DNA from: Bacteroidaceae bacterium
GTDB taxonomy: Bacteria; Bacteroidota; Bacteroidia; Bacteroidales; Bacteroidaceae
Assembly: GCA_024684455.1 (NCBI GenBank)
Contig: JAIKWU010000036.1
Span: 1-64,000, forward strand
Length of the DNA stretch: 64,000 bases
Direction of reading: 5' to 3'
The translations under genes were made by a program, and so were the position numbers. Positions 39,102-48,813 of this stretch are shown one piece after another (within the stretch, counting starts at the first letter, position 1; each line of letters starts with the position of its first letter). Below the pieces are notes generated by a model. The model was not told the DNA's origin and did no database searches. It saw only the letters and a program-made list of their open reading frames with translations.

Positions 39102-40151
39102 ATGAAAAAGACATTGCTCAAATTGATGCTGGCCGCACTGATTGTGGCAGGATGCATCAGTTGCACAGAAAACGGACAGAAATTCCGTCTTGAAGGTGCT
39201 ATCGAAGGTTTGGAACAGGACGACACCCTCCTGCTCATCGACGCACTGACCGAAGACACCGTCGCCATGGTGCCCGTAGTCGGTGGAAAGATCACCCCCG
39301 TCGAAGGCAACGTAGCCGAAGCCGTCTATGCCGTGCTCGTCAACCGCGACCGCACTGCAGGACTCCAACCCATCTTCCTCGAAGAAGGCACCATCAGCGT
39401 CGAAGGCAACATCAACGGGATGCTCCTCACCAAGCAAATCGGCACACCCCTCAACAACGAGGCCGACTCGCTGTTCAAGGACATCATGGCCATCAACGAC
39501 GAATTCGCCTCGCAAGAGAACCCCGACTTCGACGAATTTTTGCAGAAGTTGGGCAGTAAGACCTCCGCTGCCATTCGCAAACATAAGGACGACCCCCTCG
39601 GCTACTTCCTCCTCACACAATTCAACGACGGCATCGAGGTGGACGAGATGCAGGAACTCATCGCCCTGATGGAACCGAAATACGGAACAAACGAGAACTT
39701 CCAGGCCATCAAGGAAAGTTACGAAATCAAGGCTGCTACGGACGAAGGCGAGATGTTTGCCGACTTCGAAGCCACTTACGAAGGCAAGACGACTAAACTC
39801 AGCGACTACGTCGGCAAGGGCCAGTACGTCCTCGTTGACTTCTGGGCATCGTGGTGCGGTCCCTGCCGCCAGGAGATTCCCAACCTGATTGCCGCCTACA
39901 ACAAGTACAAAGGCAAGGGTCTCGTAGTGCTGGGCGTGGCTACCTGGGACAAGCCCGAAGACACGCTGAAGGCCATCGACGAACTGAAGATTCCTTATCC
40001 CCAGATGATGAATGCACAAGACGCTGGCAGCAAGGCATACGGCATCGAAGGCATTCCGCAAATCATCCTCTTCGGCCCCGACGGCACCATTGTCGCTCGC
40101 GACCTGCGTGGCGACGCCATCGAAGAGAAACTGGCTGAAATTTACAAGTAA
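39102..40151 (+). CDS. TlpA-like thioredoxin-fold lipoprotein with DUF4369-like N-terminus
   Basis: Lipobox LIVAGC; VLVDFWASWCGPCRQEIPNLIAAYNKYKGKGLVVLGVATWD. Confidence 0.9.
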   Translation: MKKTLLKLMLAALIVAGCISCTENGQKFRLEGAIEGLEQDDTLLLIDALTEDTVAMVPVVGGKITPVEGNVAEAVYAVLVNRDRTAGLQPIFLEEGTISVEGNINGMLLTKQIGTPLNNEADSLFKDIMAINDEFASQENPDFDEFLQKLGSKTSAAIRKHKDDPLGYFLLTQFNDGIEVDEMQELIALMEPKYGTNENFQAIKESYEIKAATDEGEMFADFEATYEGKTTKLSDYVGKGQYVLVDFWASWCGPCRQEIPNLIAAYNKYKGKGLVVLGVATWDKPEDTLKAIDELKIPYPQMMNAQDAGSKAYGIEGIPQIILFGPDGTIVARDLRGDAIEEKLAEIYK

Positions 40152-40185
40152 CCCTATTTTTAACTTATCCAAAACACACAAAACA

Positions 40186-40677
40186 ATGAAAAAATTCTTT
40201 TTGATCGCATTGACACTCATGTCCCTGTCGCTCAGCGCCCTAGCACAGGACTGGACAGGTCGTGTCTATGAATGTAACGACAGCGAGTTGCTGCGCGAAC
40301 AGATGACGGCCCAGATGAAAGCCGACCCTGAGTTCCAAAGCATGGATTACATGGAAAAGCAACTGGTATCGACCGTCATCAACTGCATGAAACTGAAGAT
40401 GACGTTGAAGTTCAAGAAAGACCAGAAAGTAACGACCACGGCTTCTGTCACCCTCGACACGGAGAAAACGAAACTGATTCCTGGCATCGCCGACCTGCGT
40501 GAGGCTTTCGACGAAATGGCTCGCGATATGGCCAAGAGCATGAACTCCACCGACTCGTACACCATCAAGGGCAAGACTGTCGAAATCGACGGCTCAGCAT
40601 TCAACATTCTTGCAGACGGCAAGCAACTCCAAGTTAGTGAAGACGGCGTCACGCTCACCTTCGTACGCAAGAAATAA
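40186..40677 (+). CDS. Secreted hypothetical protein
   Basis: MKKFFLIALTLMSLSLSALAQDW signal peptide. Confidence 0.6.
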   Translation: MKKFFLIALTLMSLSLSALAQDWTGRVYECNDSELLREQMTAQMKADPEFQSMDYMEKQLVSTVINCMKLKMTLKFKKDQKVTTTASVTLDTEKTKLIPGIADLREAFDEMARDMAKSMNSTDSYTIKGKTVEIDGSAFNILADGKQLQVSEDGVTLTFVRKK

Positions 40678-40697
40678 GTTCACCGTCCATTATCAAC

Positions 40698-40740
40698 AAG
40701 GGAGGCACCTGCCCAATATCTGCAGGTGCCTCCCTTTTGT
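40698..40740 (+). terminator. Intrinsic terminator
   Basis: AAGGGAGGCACCTGC...GCAGGTGCCTCCCTTTTGT. Confidence 0.85.
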
Positions 40741-40755
40741 GCCGGCAACAGGGAA

Positions 40756-41292
40756 TCAGTCGCCGTAGAATTCAACATCCTCGACGGTGCCGTCGGCTTT
40801 AGTAAACTTGCTTATATAACTCTGACGCCCCCATTCCTGCTCGCCTTCTGCGTCGTAACCGATGGCTTCGTCGAACTCACCACTGAACTGACCGACGTAG
40901 GCCCCTGTCTCGGGGCAGTAGGCATTGACAACGAGCGTGCCATAGGTCGAAGTTTCGCTGCCCTCTCCCCCTTCGTAGAGCGTCTTCTCGCGGTTGGTTT
41001 CTTTGTAACTGACGAGGCGCAGGTCGTAGAGCGTTTTCCACTCCTCACCGTCCATCGAGGCCGTGATGGTGCCCTCAGTCTTCTCAATGTTAAACACCGC
41101 CACAGCATCCTGATAGTTCCCGTTGGTCATGGCGCAATTCACCTCGCCCTCGGGTTTCGGGGCCTGTGTGATGTCGCCCGGAGCGATGGAGTCGGCGGTA
41201 GTTTCCGACGTCGAAGCCGTAGAATTGTTGCACGACGCAGAGAGCGTCAGCACGGATGCCAGGAACAGCATCGGAAGAATCAGTTTTTTCAT
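40756..41292 (-). CDS. Lipoprotein of unknown function
   Basis: MKKLILPMLFLASVLTLSASCNNS signal/lipobox. Confidence 0.55.
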   Translation of the reverse strand: MKKLILPMLFLASVLTLSASCNNSTASTSETTADSIAPGDITQAPKPEGEVNCAMTNGNYQDAVAVFNIEKTEGTITASMDGEEWKTLYDLRLVSYKETNREKTLYEGGEGSETSTYGTLVVNAYCPETGAYVGQFSGEFDEAIGYDAEGEQEWGRQSYISKFTKADGTVEDVEFYGD

Positions 41293-41548
41293 AATATAGT
41301 GTAGTTTAGTTACATACTCACATGCAAAAATACGGCTTTTCGGTACACAAACAAAGTTTTTTCGCAAAATTTTTAATTATTAATTGTTCATTATTAATTT
41401 TTTACGTATCTTTGCAGCCGCTTTAGCGAAGCCGCTGACGAGATTGTACCCACAAAGCAGGGTGCATACAGGCTCGTGAGGAGCCGATGAGAGAGACTCG
41501 TGAATGCTTCGTTGGAACACAACCATCAAATTAAACAACCATAAAGAA

Positions 41549-41914
41549 ATGGACTTAATCAAAGTGGCCGAAGAGGCCTTTGCTACTGGTAAGCAGCATC
41601 CAGATTTCAAGGCCGGTGACACAATCACAGTGGCTTACAAAATCATCGAAGGCTCGAAGGAGCGTATTCAGCTCTATCGCGGCGTTGTCATTAAGATTAA
41701 CGGCGAGGGCACCAAGAAGCGTTTCACCGTCCGCAAAATGTCGGGCACGGTAGGTGTAGAGCGTATTTTCCCGCTCGAATCGCCGAACATTGAAAGCATC
41801 GAAATCAACAAAGTCGGTAAGGTACGCCGCGCCAAGTTGTATTACCTGCGCAAACTCACTGGTAAGAAGGCTCGCATCAAGGAGAAACTTACCCGCAAGA
41901 AGGAAGAGGCCTAA
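41549..41914 (+). CDS. rplS: 50S ribosomal protein L19
   Basis: [54 protein letters not shown]. Confidence 0.97.
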   Translation: MDLIKVAEEAFATGKQHPDFKAGDTITVAYKIIEGSKERIQLYRGVVIKINGEGTKKRFTVRKMSGTVGVERIFPLESPNIESIEINKVGKVRRAKLYYLRKLTGKKARIKEKLTRKKEEA

Positions 41915-42068
41915 ACCATGCATCTTGAAGAATGCAACACACTGGCTTCGGACAGAAATCAAGGCATCCGCACTTTTCGTGTGGATGCTTTTTTTCTTTT
42001 CGACATTTTTTCTTTTCTAACAAAAAAAACGTACCTTTGCACTATATTTCAACATCAACAAGAGTATT

Positions 42069-42536
42069 ATGGAAAAATTAGTCATTAACTCCTACGACGA
42101 GTTTGCTTCGCATCTGGGCGAAGTATTGGGAACGAGCGACTGGCTCGAAGTGTCACAGGAACGTATCAACCTCTTTGCCGACGCCACGCTCGACCACCAG
42201 TGGATTCACGTCGATGTGGAACGTGCGAAGAAAGAGAGTCCTTATCAATCGACCATTGCACATGGCTACCTCACCCTCTCTCTGCTTCCCTACCTTTGGG
42301 ACCAGATTATCGAAGTGAACAACCTGAAGATGATGGTCAACTACGGCATGGACAAAATGCGCTTCGGACAGCCCGTCATCACAGGCAGCAGCGTACGGCT
42401 CGTCACCACCCTGCAATCCATTGTCAACCTGCGCGGCACGTGCAAGGCTGAGATTAAGTTCACCATCGAAATCAAAGATCAGCGCAAGCCCGCACTTGAA
42501 GGTGTGGCAACGTTCCTCTACTACTTCAACAACTAA
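42069..42536 (+). CDS. MaoC-family dehydratase
   Basis: SQERINLFADATLDHQWIHVDVERAKKESPYQSTIAHGYLTLSLLP. Confidence 0.92.
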   Translation: MEKLVINSYDEFASHLGEVLGTSDWLEVSQERINLFADATLDHQWIHVDVERAKKESPYQSTIAHGYLTLSLLPYLWDQIIEVNNLKMMVNYGMDKMRFGQPVITGSSVRLVTTLQSIVNLRGTCKAEIKFTIEIKDQRKPALEGVATFLYYFNN

Positions 42537-42554
42537 TCCGCCGCACCGAAGACG

Positions 42555-43772
42555 ATGAACATCGCCAGGCGTGCATTTCCGCTTCTCATCTGTCTGTGCA
42601 GCACGCTCGCAGCGTCTGCACAGACTTTTGTTTCCACCGACTCCGTAGCGGTGGACAGCACGCGGCGTGGGGGCGAGCAAGTGTTTGAGTTACTCGACCA
42701 TGCCTTCAACAACCTTGAGCAGTACACCGATCTCAGCCGACGAAAGAAGAAGAAACTCATCCGAGGCTATCTTGGTGCTCAGTTGAAGGAACTGAACAAC
42801 ATCGACACCACCTACATCACACCGCAACTCTACGACTTCGCTGCCATGCTGCAGACGACGACGACGTTCGAGAACTTTACCATTTCAGGCACAGGAACAC
42901 AGAAACAGTCGCTCGAGTTTGCACCTAAACCGACATTTCGTCTCGGCGGCTACTTCGGCTGGCGCTGGCTGTTCCTCGGATACACCTTCGACGTCGGTAG
43001 TTGGCTCGACAAGGAGAATGCCAGAAAGCAGAAGACCGAGTTCGACCTCAGTTTCTACACCTCACGGCTCGGTATCGACCTCTACTACCGCAAGACGGGT
43101 ACCGACTTCCGCTGCAAGAACTTCAGCCAACTCTTCGACGCTGAACATCCGCGCCCAGCCGACCTCAGCGACGATTTCGACGGGCTGAATCTCCAGACAC
43201 GCGGCATCAATATCTATTACATCTTCAACTACCGACACTTCTCCTGGCCTGCAGCCTTTTCACAGAGTACCGTCCAACGCCGTTCGTGTGGTTCCTTCAA
43301 ACTCGGCTTTTCCTTCACACACCACAAGATTACGTTTGACCGGTCGCGGCTTGACCCTCGGCTCGTTCCGCTCATCGACCCGTCTATCTACTTCGACGAG
43401 GTGAAGTACAACGACTACGGCATCAACTTCGGCTATGCCTATAACTGGGTATTCCGAAAGAACTGGCTTTTCTGTGCATCGTTCACGCCTGCCATCGCCT
43501 ACAACGTCGTCTATGTGGAACGAGAGAACATGCAGAAGAACAATGCGGAGGAAGAGTTCCGCCGGTTTCTCAACTTCAGCGACAACAAACTAAACCTCGA
43601 CTTCATCTGGCGTCTGGGGCTGGTCTATAACGACACGAAATGGTATGCCGGAGCGTCGTTCATCCTCCATTCCTTCAACTATCACAGCGAGCAAGTGCGC
43701 CTCAACAATGCCTTTGGCTCGCTCAACTTCTACGTCGGCTTCAATTTCAAGCGGAAGAAAGCCGTTCATTAG
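42555..43772 (+). CDS. DUF4421-like outer-membrane-type protein
   Basis: Signal peptide; YYIFNYRHFSWPAAFSQSTVQRRSCGSFKLGFSF, similar to ORF 3330..4334. Confidence 0.6.
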   Translation: MNIARRAFPLLICLCSTLAASAQTFVSTDSVAVDSTRRGGEQVFELLDHAFNNLEQYTDLSRRKKKKLIRGYLGAQLKELNNIDTTYITPQLYDFAAMLQTTTTFENFTISGTGTQKQSLEFAPKPTFRLGGYFGWRWLFLGYTFDVGSWLDKENARKQKTEFDLSFYTSRLGIDLYYRKTGTDFRCKNFSQLFDAEHPRPADLSDDFDGLNLQTRGINIYYIFNYRHFSWPAAFSQSTVQRRSCGSFKLGFSFTHHKITFDRSRLDPRLVPLIDPSIYFDEVKYNDYGINFGYAYNWVFRKNWLFCASFTPAIAYNVVYVERENMQKNNAEEEFRRFLNFSDNKLNLDFIWRLGLVYNDTKWYAGASFILHSFNYHSEQVRLNNAFGSLNFYVGFNFKRKKAVH

Positions 43773-43790
43773 CAACTCCCCTAAACAAAA

Positions 43791-43838
43791 AAGAAACCTC
43801 TGAAAGCCTGATAAAGAACGGCATTTCAGAGGTTTCTT
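43791..43838. terminator. Putative bidirectional terminator between DUF4421 gene and tRNA
   Basis: AAGAAACCTCTGAAA...TTTCAGAGGTTTCTT. Confidence 0.7.
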
Positions 43839-43840
43839 CG

Positions 43841-43914
43841 TAGCGAGAAAGGGACTTGAACCCTTGACCTTCGGATTATGAATCCGACGCTCTAACCAGC
43901 TGAGCTATCTCGCC
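43841..43914 (-). tRNA. tRNA with CAT anticodon (tRNA-Met; tRNA-Ile2 not excluded)
   Basis: GGCGAGATAGCTCAGCTGGTTAGAGCGTCGGATTCATAATCCGAAGGTCAAGGGTTCAAGTCCCTTTCTCGCTA folds as a cloverleaf. Confidence 0.93.
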
Positions 43915-43992
43915 ATCCCGCCTTCGGATTTCCGAAAGCGAGTGCAAAGGTAGTGTTTTTTCGGAAACTGACAAAACATTTTGTGCATTTTT

Positions 43993-44610
43993 TTACTCCT
44001 CCACGTGTTTCCGGCTCAAACTGCGGCCAAAGCGGAAGTCCTTCGGGTCGCCACTCACGACATGTTCCTCTCGTTCCGAGGCATCACGGCCCTTGGCATA
44101 GCCATAGTAATAGTCGTCGTAGTAACTGTAGCCGTAGTAACTGTAGGGGTCGTAGGAGTTCCACCCGTAGAAGTTGTAGAGTTTAACGAGACGGAAGTAG
44201 TCGTTGGTGTTGCCAAAGTAGCCTTCGAAATAATCGGAGTTGAGACGATAGTCGTGAATGGCCACGTCGAGGTCGTGGTTATACGGGAAACTGAGGTAGA
44301 TGACTCCGTGGCGGATTTCCCAGTGAAAATAGAAACTCTGGTAGCGGATGGGGCACGGCGGGCGGAAGAAGTCGATTTCCTCACCATAGCCGTGGGTGGC
44401 ATAGTCGTAGGAGGGCACGAAGCGGATGTCGGTGTAGTTTGCCCAGAACGTACGGTCAGAGTAGCCGTCGTAGTAGTACATACCGAAGTCGCCCGTCCAT
44501 TCGCCCGACAGGATGTAGGCTTCCTCACGGTCGCGGTCGCACGATGTCGCCGTCGTCATGGCCAGCAGCACCACTGCTGCCATCATCCAAATGTTGTAGA
44601 AAGTCTTCAT
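43993..44610 (-). CDS. Tyrosine-rich lipoprotein of unknown function
   Basis: MKTFYNIWMMAAVVLLAMTTATSCDRDRE; tail YNFYGWNSYDPYSYYGYSYYDDYYYGYAKGRD. Confidence 0.6.
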   Translation of the reverse strand: MKTFYNIWMMAAVVLLAMTTATSCDRDREEAYILSGEWTGDFGMYYYDGYSDRTFWANYTDIRFVPSYDYATHGYGEEIDFFRPPCPIRYQSFYFHWEIRHGVIYLSFPYNHDLDVAIHDYRLNSDYFEGYFGNTNDYFRLVKLYNFYGWNSYDPYSYYGYSYYDDYYYGYAKGRDASEREEHVVSGDPKDFRFGRSLSRKHVEE

Positions 44611-45131
44611 AATGCTATACCTATTTATATATAAAAGAGTGGATTTCGCCCCGTGAGAGGCATTTGTTTTCTGTTTTCGCCGCAAAGTTATAGTTTTATT
44701 TTTCCGCCTGCAAACATTTCAGAAAGAAAATGAATCCAACTGTGTGTTTTTTAGGATAACCCCTTCTGTCGGGTAGGAAGAGAAGGTGTGAACAGGGGAT
44801 TTTTCCCCCGCTCGGCGGTGTTTCCGCCTATGTTCAACAGGCCTTCCGTTGCTGTTCCGCATCTCTGTCCAAAATGCTGAAAGCCCCTTATAAATGTACA
44901 GAAGCGAAGAAGTCGGAGAAGAAAAATGAGAAAAACGAGAAAAAAAGTGTGAAAAAGTTTTAATGTAACAAAAAATTATTATATCTTTGCCAGCGAAAAG
45001 ATGCTCAATACTCAACACGGCGGGCGGTGATAGATTTCCACAACTGCACCCCTCTCTACATGAAAACATACGGATTCAACATCGTGTGAACCCAAAGAAA
45101 CAGAATATTAACCTCTAAATCCAACAACAGT

Positions 45132-45989
45132 ATGAAAAAACTCCTTATCATGATTGGCGTCATCGCCGCTTCGATGCAAGTGACGACGGCACGTGCCCAG
45201 GCCTACATGGGCACAGGCGTGGCAGAAGAAGACCCGATGATCTTCAACCACCTCTCAGCAGGCATCAACCTCGGAACCGACGGTTGGGGACTTGAAGTGG
45301 CCGCACCGATTACGCCCTATGTAGCCGTGCGCACAGGATTCTCCTCGATTCCTAAGATTGGATTCACCGTAAAGAACATTGACGTACACACCAACAGCAA
45401 GGCAAAAGCAGGTGAAGGTGGTTCATCGACCGAGAACATCAGCCTCGACTTCAAGTTGAAGATGACCAACTGGAAACTGCTCTTCGACATCTATCCTTCG
45501 AAGCACAACTCGTTCCACTTCACCTTCGGTGCCTTCATCGGTGGCGATGAATTCGTGACAGCCGAATACGACGGCGGACGTCCTGCCGACGGCAACTGGG
45601 CAGCCTACACCCCAGACCACCGTAACCAAGGCATCAAGGTCGGAGAAGACTGGTTTGGTATCACTGGAGATAACTGGACAAAGGCAGCCATCAAGGTAAA
45701 CAAGTTCAAGCCCTACCTCGGCATTGGTTTCGGCCGTGCTGTCAAGCAGGCACCAGGTCTCGCCTTCAACTTCGACATGGGTGTACAGTTCTGGGGTAAG
45801 CCCAAAATCTACGGTATGGTGCAGACCCTCGACCCCCTCGGCTTCGTAAACGGATACGAGTTCAGGGAAGCCGACATCAACGGCTATCAGGGCGACGGCA
45901 AGGAAGCAACGGAAGAAGCAGCCAAATGGCTCTCCAAACTCTCTGTATGGCCCACGCTCAGTTTCCGCCTGACCTACACCATCTTCTAA
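45132..45989 (+). CDS. Outer-membrane beta-barrel-like protein
   Basis: Signal peptide; alternating beta-strand pattern; ends with aromatic LTYTIF. Confidence 0.55.
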   Translation: MKKLLIMIGVIAASMQVTTARAQAYMGTGVAEEDPMIFNHLSAGINLGTDGWGLEVAAPITPYVAVRTGFSSIPKIGFTVKNIDVHTNSKAKAGEGGSSTENISLDFKLKMTNWKLLFDIYPSKHNSFHFTFGAFIGGDEFVTAEYDGGRPADGNWAAYTPDHRNQGIKVGEDWFGITGDNWTKAAIKVNKFKPYLGIGFGRAVKQAPGLAFNFDMGVQFWGKPKIYGMVQTLDPLGFVNGYEFREADINGYQGDGKEATEEAAKWLSKLSVWPTLSFRLTYTIF

Positions 45990-46044
45990 CCAAAGAAGTG
46001 TTATTTATTCACCTATAATTATTAACTAAAAAACCAAAAACACA

Positions 46045-47016
46045 ATGAAAAAGTATTTTGTAATGGCTCTTGCAGCCCTTTTGCCTCTGGCATTCGTTTC
46101 GTGTGGTAGCGACAATGACAGTCCAAGTCCTACTCCAACACCTACCACCACCCTCCCCAAACTGGACACCTCGAGAGCAGGACTGTTTGAGAAAATCGTT
46201 GCAAAAGATGGTACCACTGACGCTCAGAAGAAGAAGACTCCAGATTCAGGCGACATTGATCCCTTTGGAACCATAACACTTCACTTCCCGAAAATTGGTG
46301 GTGACGCAGGAAAGGGCAAGGTGCTCGACCTTGGCGGAAGTGCATCAAAGGCAAGAAAAGCCATCGCCATGGACGTTGCTTCAAATCCATGGGACTTCGA
46401 ATGGGTAATCGGTCAGTACACAGTAGAAGGCAACAACTACACAATCCCTGGCTTTGGTGTCATTGACATCTCTGGCGGTGCTGCCAACCTGAAGTTCACA
46501 TTCACGGACGGCACTACCACCAACGCTTCTGCCACGAAAGTACCCTATGACGCTGCTTATTCTCTTGGCGACCTGGCTATATGGGTATGCCGCAGATGGA
46601 AGCCAACGGCAACACGTATCGTCATCTACGAAACCGGTTCGGAGAAGTTCTCGGGACAGTGGGACGGTTGCAACCTCGCCACTATCGCCACGAACATCAA
46701 GAAAACTATCGGCGACTTCGACGACAGCGAACTGCAGCAACTCGGCAATCTCAACTACATCTACTTCTCACCCGCAAAACGCGTACAATTCAAATTCCAA
46801 GGTGCTTCATTGAGTATCAAGAGCGGTGCATGGAACCTGAAGTCCGACGGTTCCTTCACATGGAAACTTGAGGGCAATGCAGGCAACTCCATCATCAATG
46901 CTGAAGGTACTGGTGGTGTAGCATTCAACGGCAACGAATGTGGTGTTACCATGAGCATTATTGCCAACGGTGGCCAGTACACAGGTAACGTGATGTTCAG
47001 ACTCACTCCGTACTAA
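46045..47016 (+). CDS. Secreted lipoprotein of unknown function
   Basis: MKKYFVMALAALLPLAFVSCGSDNDSPSPTPTPTTT lipobox and Pro/Thr linker. Confidence 0.6.
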   Translation: MKKYFVMALAALLPLAFVSCGSDNDSPSPTPTPTTTLPKLDTSRAGLFEKIVAKDGTTDAQKKKTPDSGDIDPFGTITLHFPKIGGDAGKGKVLDLGGSASKARKAIAMDVASNPWDFEWVIGQYTVEGNNYTIPGFGVIDISGGAANLKFTFTDGTTTNASATKVPYDAAYSLGDLAIWVCRRWKPTATRIVIYETGSEKFSGQWDGCNLATIATNIKKTIGDFDDSELQQLGNLNYIYFSPAKRVQFKFQGASLSIKSGAWNLKSDGSFTWKLEGNAGNSIINAEGTGGVAFNGNECGVTMSIIANGGQYTGNVMFRLTPY

Positions 47017-47040
47017 TTCAAACTCTCTTATAGACAAACC

Positions 47041-47078
47041 GAGGGCAGGGACTCAAGTCCCTGCCCTCTTTGTTTTTT
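47041..47078 (+). terminator. Intrinsic terminator
   Basis: GAGGGCAGGGACTcaaGTCCCTGCCCTC followed by TTTGTTTTTT. Confidence 0.9.
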
Positions 47079-47098
47079 ATGAATACTGACCGAAGCCG

Positions 47099-48067
47099 CT
47101 ACTGCTCTTCGGTCTCCTCTGTCTCGCTTTCCTGTTTCTCTGAGGACACTTCGAGTGTAACGTGTTGGAGACCGAGTTTGTAGAGTTCGGCGCGGAGTTC
47201 GTGTTTCGTGGCGCTTGCCTGTTCAGGATGGAAGAGCGCGATGTGTGCCATGAGAGCCATCTCCGTATTGTCAATAGCCATGATGTGCATGTGACCGTAA
47301 CCGCGGACGTTGGCGTGCGTCTTGAAGACGGTTGAGACATAGTCGCGGTTAATTTTATCGGTGGCTCCGCCCATAGAGAAGCGCAGCATGGGGTAAAGCA
47401 GCATCACAGTCTCGACAAACATCAATGAAGCGCCGAAGAGAGCGGCGACGTTGTCGAAGAGGTCGTCTTCCACTTGCATTACGACCACACCTGCCACGGC
47501 TGTCACGGCCGACAGCAGGGTCGAGAGCCAGAGGGCTGTCGATGTACCCGCCACACTGTTGTGCTTACGTTCCCTCATCAGGAAGAACGCCGTCACGGCG
47601 TGCAGCACGATGCCGATGATTGCCACGCGCAGCATCATGCCACCGTTGGGCAGCGGAATCGTGTCGTCGAGTTCGATGGGCAGGTTCATGCGGCGAATGC
47701 CCTCGAAGGCAAGCGCTCCGGCCGATACGAGCATCAGCACGATTGCCACAAGCCGCAAATTGATGCTGCGATAACGGTAAGCATACGACTTGCGCGGCTT
47801 GTCCTTATGCGCATTCATCCGATGGATGAACAGAGCCACGGCAATGGCGAGGACGTTGGCCAAGGTGAACAGCGCATCGGACAGCAGCCCGAGCGAATGG
47901 GCAATGAAGCCTGCCACAAAGGCTACAACGACATAGATACAGTTCAACCAGATGCCGATGTTCAGCATCAGACTGTACGAGCCCTTCGCAATGGGCTTTT
48001 TCTTTTTCTTGTAATGATGACGATGATGGTGCTTATGCTCCTCTTGTTCTTTTTGTGTTGGTTCCAT
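47099..48067 (-). CDS. Cation diffusion facilitator-like transporter with His-rich N-terminus
   Basis: HKHHHRHHYKKKKK; SLGLLSDALFTLANVLAIAVALF; six predicted TM. Confidence 0.75.
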   Translation of the reverse strand: MEPTQKEQEEHKHHHRHHYKKKKKPIAKGSYSLMLNIGIWLNCIYVVVAFVAGFIAHSLGLLSDALFTLANVLAIAVALFIHRMNAHKDKPRKSYAYRYRSINLRLVAIVLMLVSAGALAFEGIRRMNLPIELDDTIPLPNGGMMLRVAIIGIVLHAVTAFFLMRERKHNSVAGTSTALWLSTLLSAVTAVAGVVVMQVEDDLFDNVAALFGASLMFVETVMLLYPMLRFSMGGATDKINRDYVSTVFKTHANVRGYGHMHIMAIDNTEMALMAHIALFHPEQASATKHELRAELYKLGLQHVTLEVSSEKQESETEETEEQ

Positions 48068-48167
48068 AGTGTTAGTCAATTGATTTGACTGCAAAGTTAC
48101 GATTTAACACGCATAAAGCAAAAAGAAAGTTAAAAAACTTTCATTTTTTCACACTAAAACAGTGATT

Positions 48168-48245
48168 CCAAGTACTTGGAAAATGAACGCCAAGTGCTTA
48201 GCGTGAAAACTCCAAGTGCTTGGAAGAAATTATCCAAGCACTTGG
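48168..48245 (-). repeat. 22-bp periodic palindrome array R7 (4 units)
   Basis: Cores at 48168, 48190, 48212, 48234: CCAAGTACTTGG, CCAAGTGCTTAG, CCAAGTGCTTGG, CCAAGCACTTGG. Confidence 0.97.
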
Positions 48246-48262
48246 AGCGTCATGTCGTCGGC

Positions 48263-48715
48263 CTACACATCGACAGTCTGCAACTTAGAGAATGAGAGGC
48301 GACTACGGCGTATGGGAAACGAGACATCGAAGCGTCCTTTCACCTTCTTCTTCCCCAGCGTGGCAGGCTTGAATTTCATTTTACGACACACTCGCTGTGC
48401 CTCCTGGTCGAACTCCGTTCCCATGCTGCGCACGATGTGTGTCTCGACCACTTTGCCTTTCTCGCCGACGATACAGGCCACGACCACCACACCTTCCAAC
48501 TGGTTGTGCCCTACCTCGGGATTCTTGAAGTTCTTCTGCACGAACGCCTGCACGGCCTTGTCGCCGCCCTTGAACTCAGGCGCGGTATATTTCTCCTGAG
48601 GCTGCTGACGACGCTGCATGAAAGGGTCGCCGCCAAATCCGAAGTCGAACCACTGCGCACGCAGACCAGCAGGCAGGACCATCATGCACAGAACGAACAA
48701 TAACTTTCTTGCCAT
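48263..48715 (-). CDS. TonB C-terminal-domain energy transducer
   Basis: VVVACIVGEKGKVVETHIVRSMGTEFDQEAQRVCRKMKFKPATLGKKKVKGRFDVSFPI. Confidence 0.85.
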   Translation of the reverse strand: MARKLLFVLCMMVLPAGLRAQWFDFGFGGDPFMQRRQQPQEKYTAPEFKGGDKAVQAFVQKNFKNPEVGHNQLEGVVVVACIVGEKGKVVETHIVRSMGTEFDQEAQRVCRKMKFKPATLGKKKVKGRFDVSFPIRRSRLSFSKLQTVDV

Positions 48716-48813
48716 AGTAAATACAGTTTGATGGTGCAAAAGTACGACTTTATCTTGAATAAAATGTTAAAAATGCGTACCTTTGCAAAGAAATTTAAGA
48801 AAGTTTACAGAAA

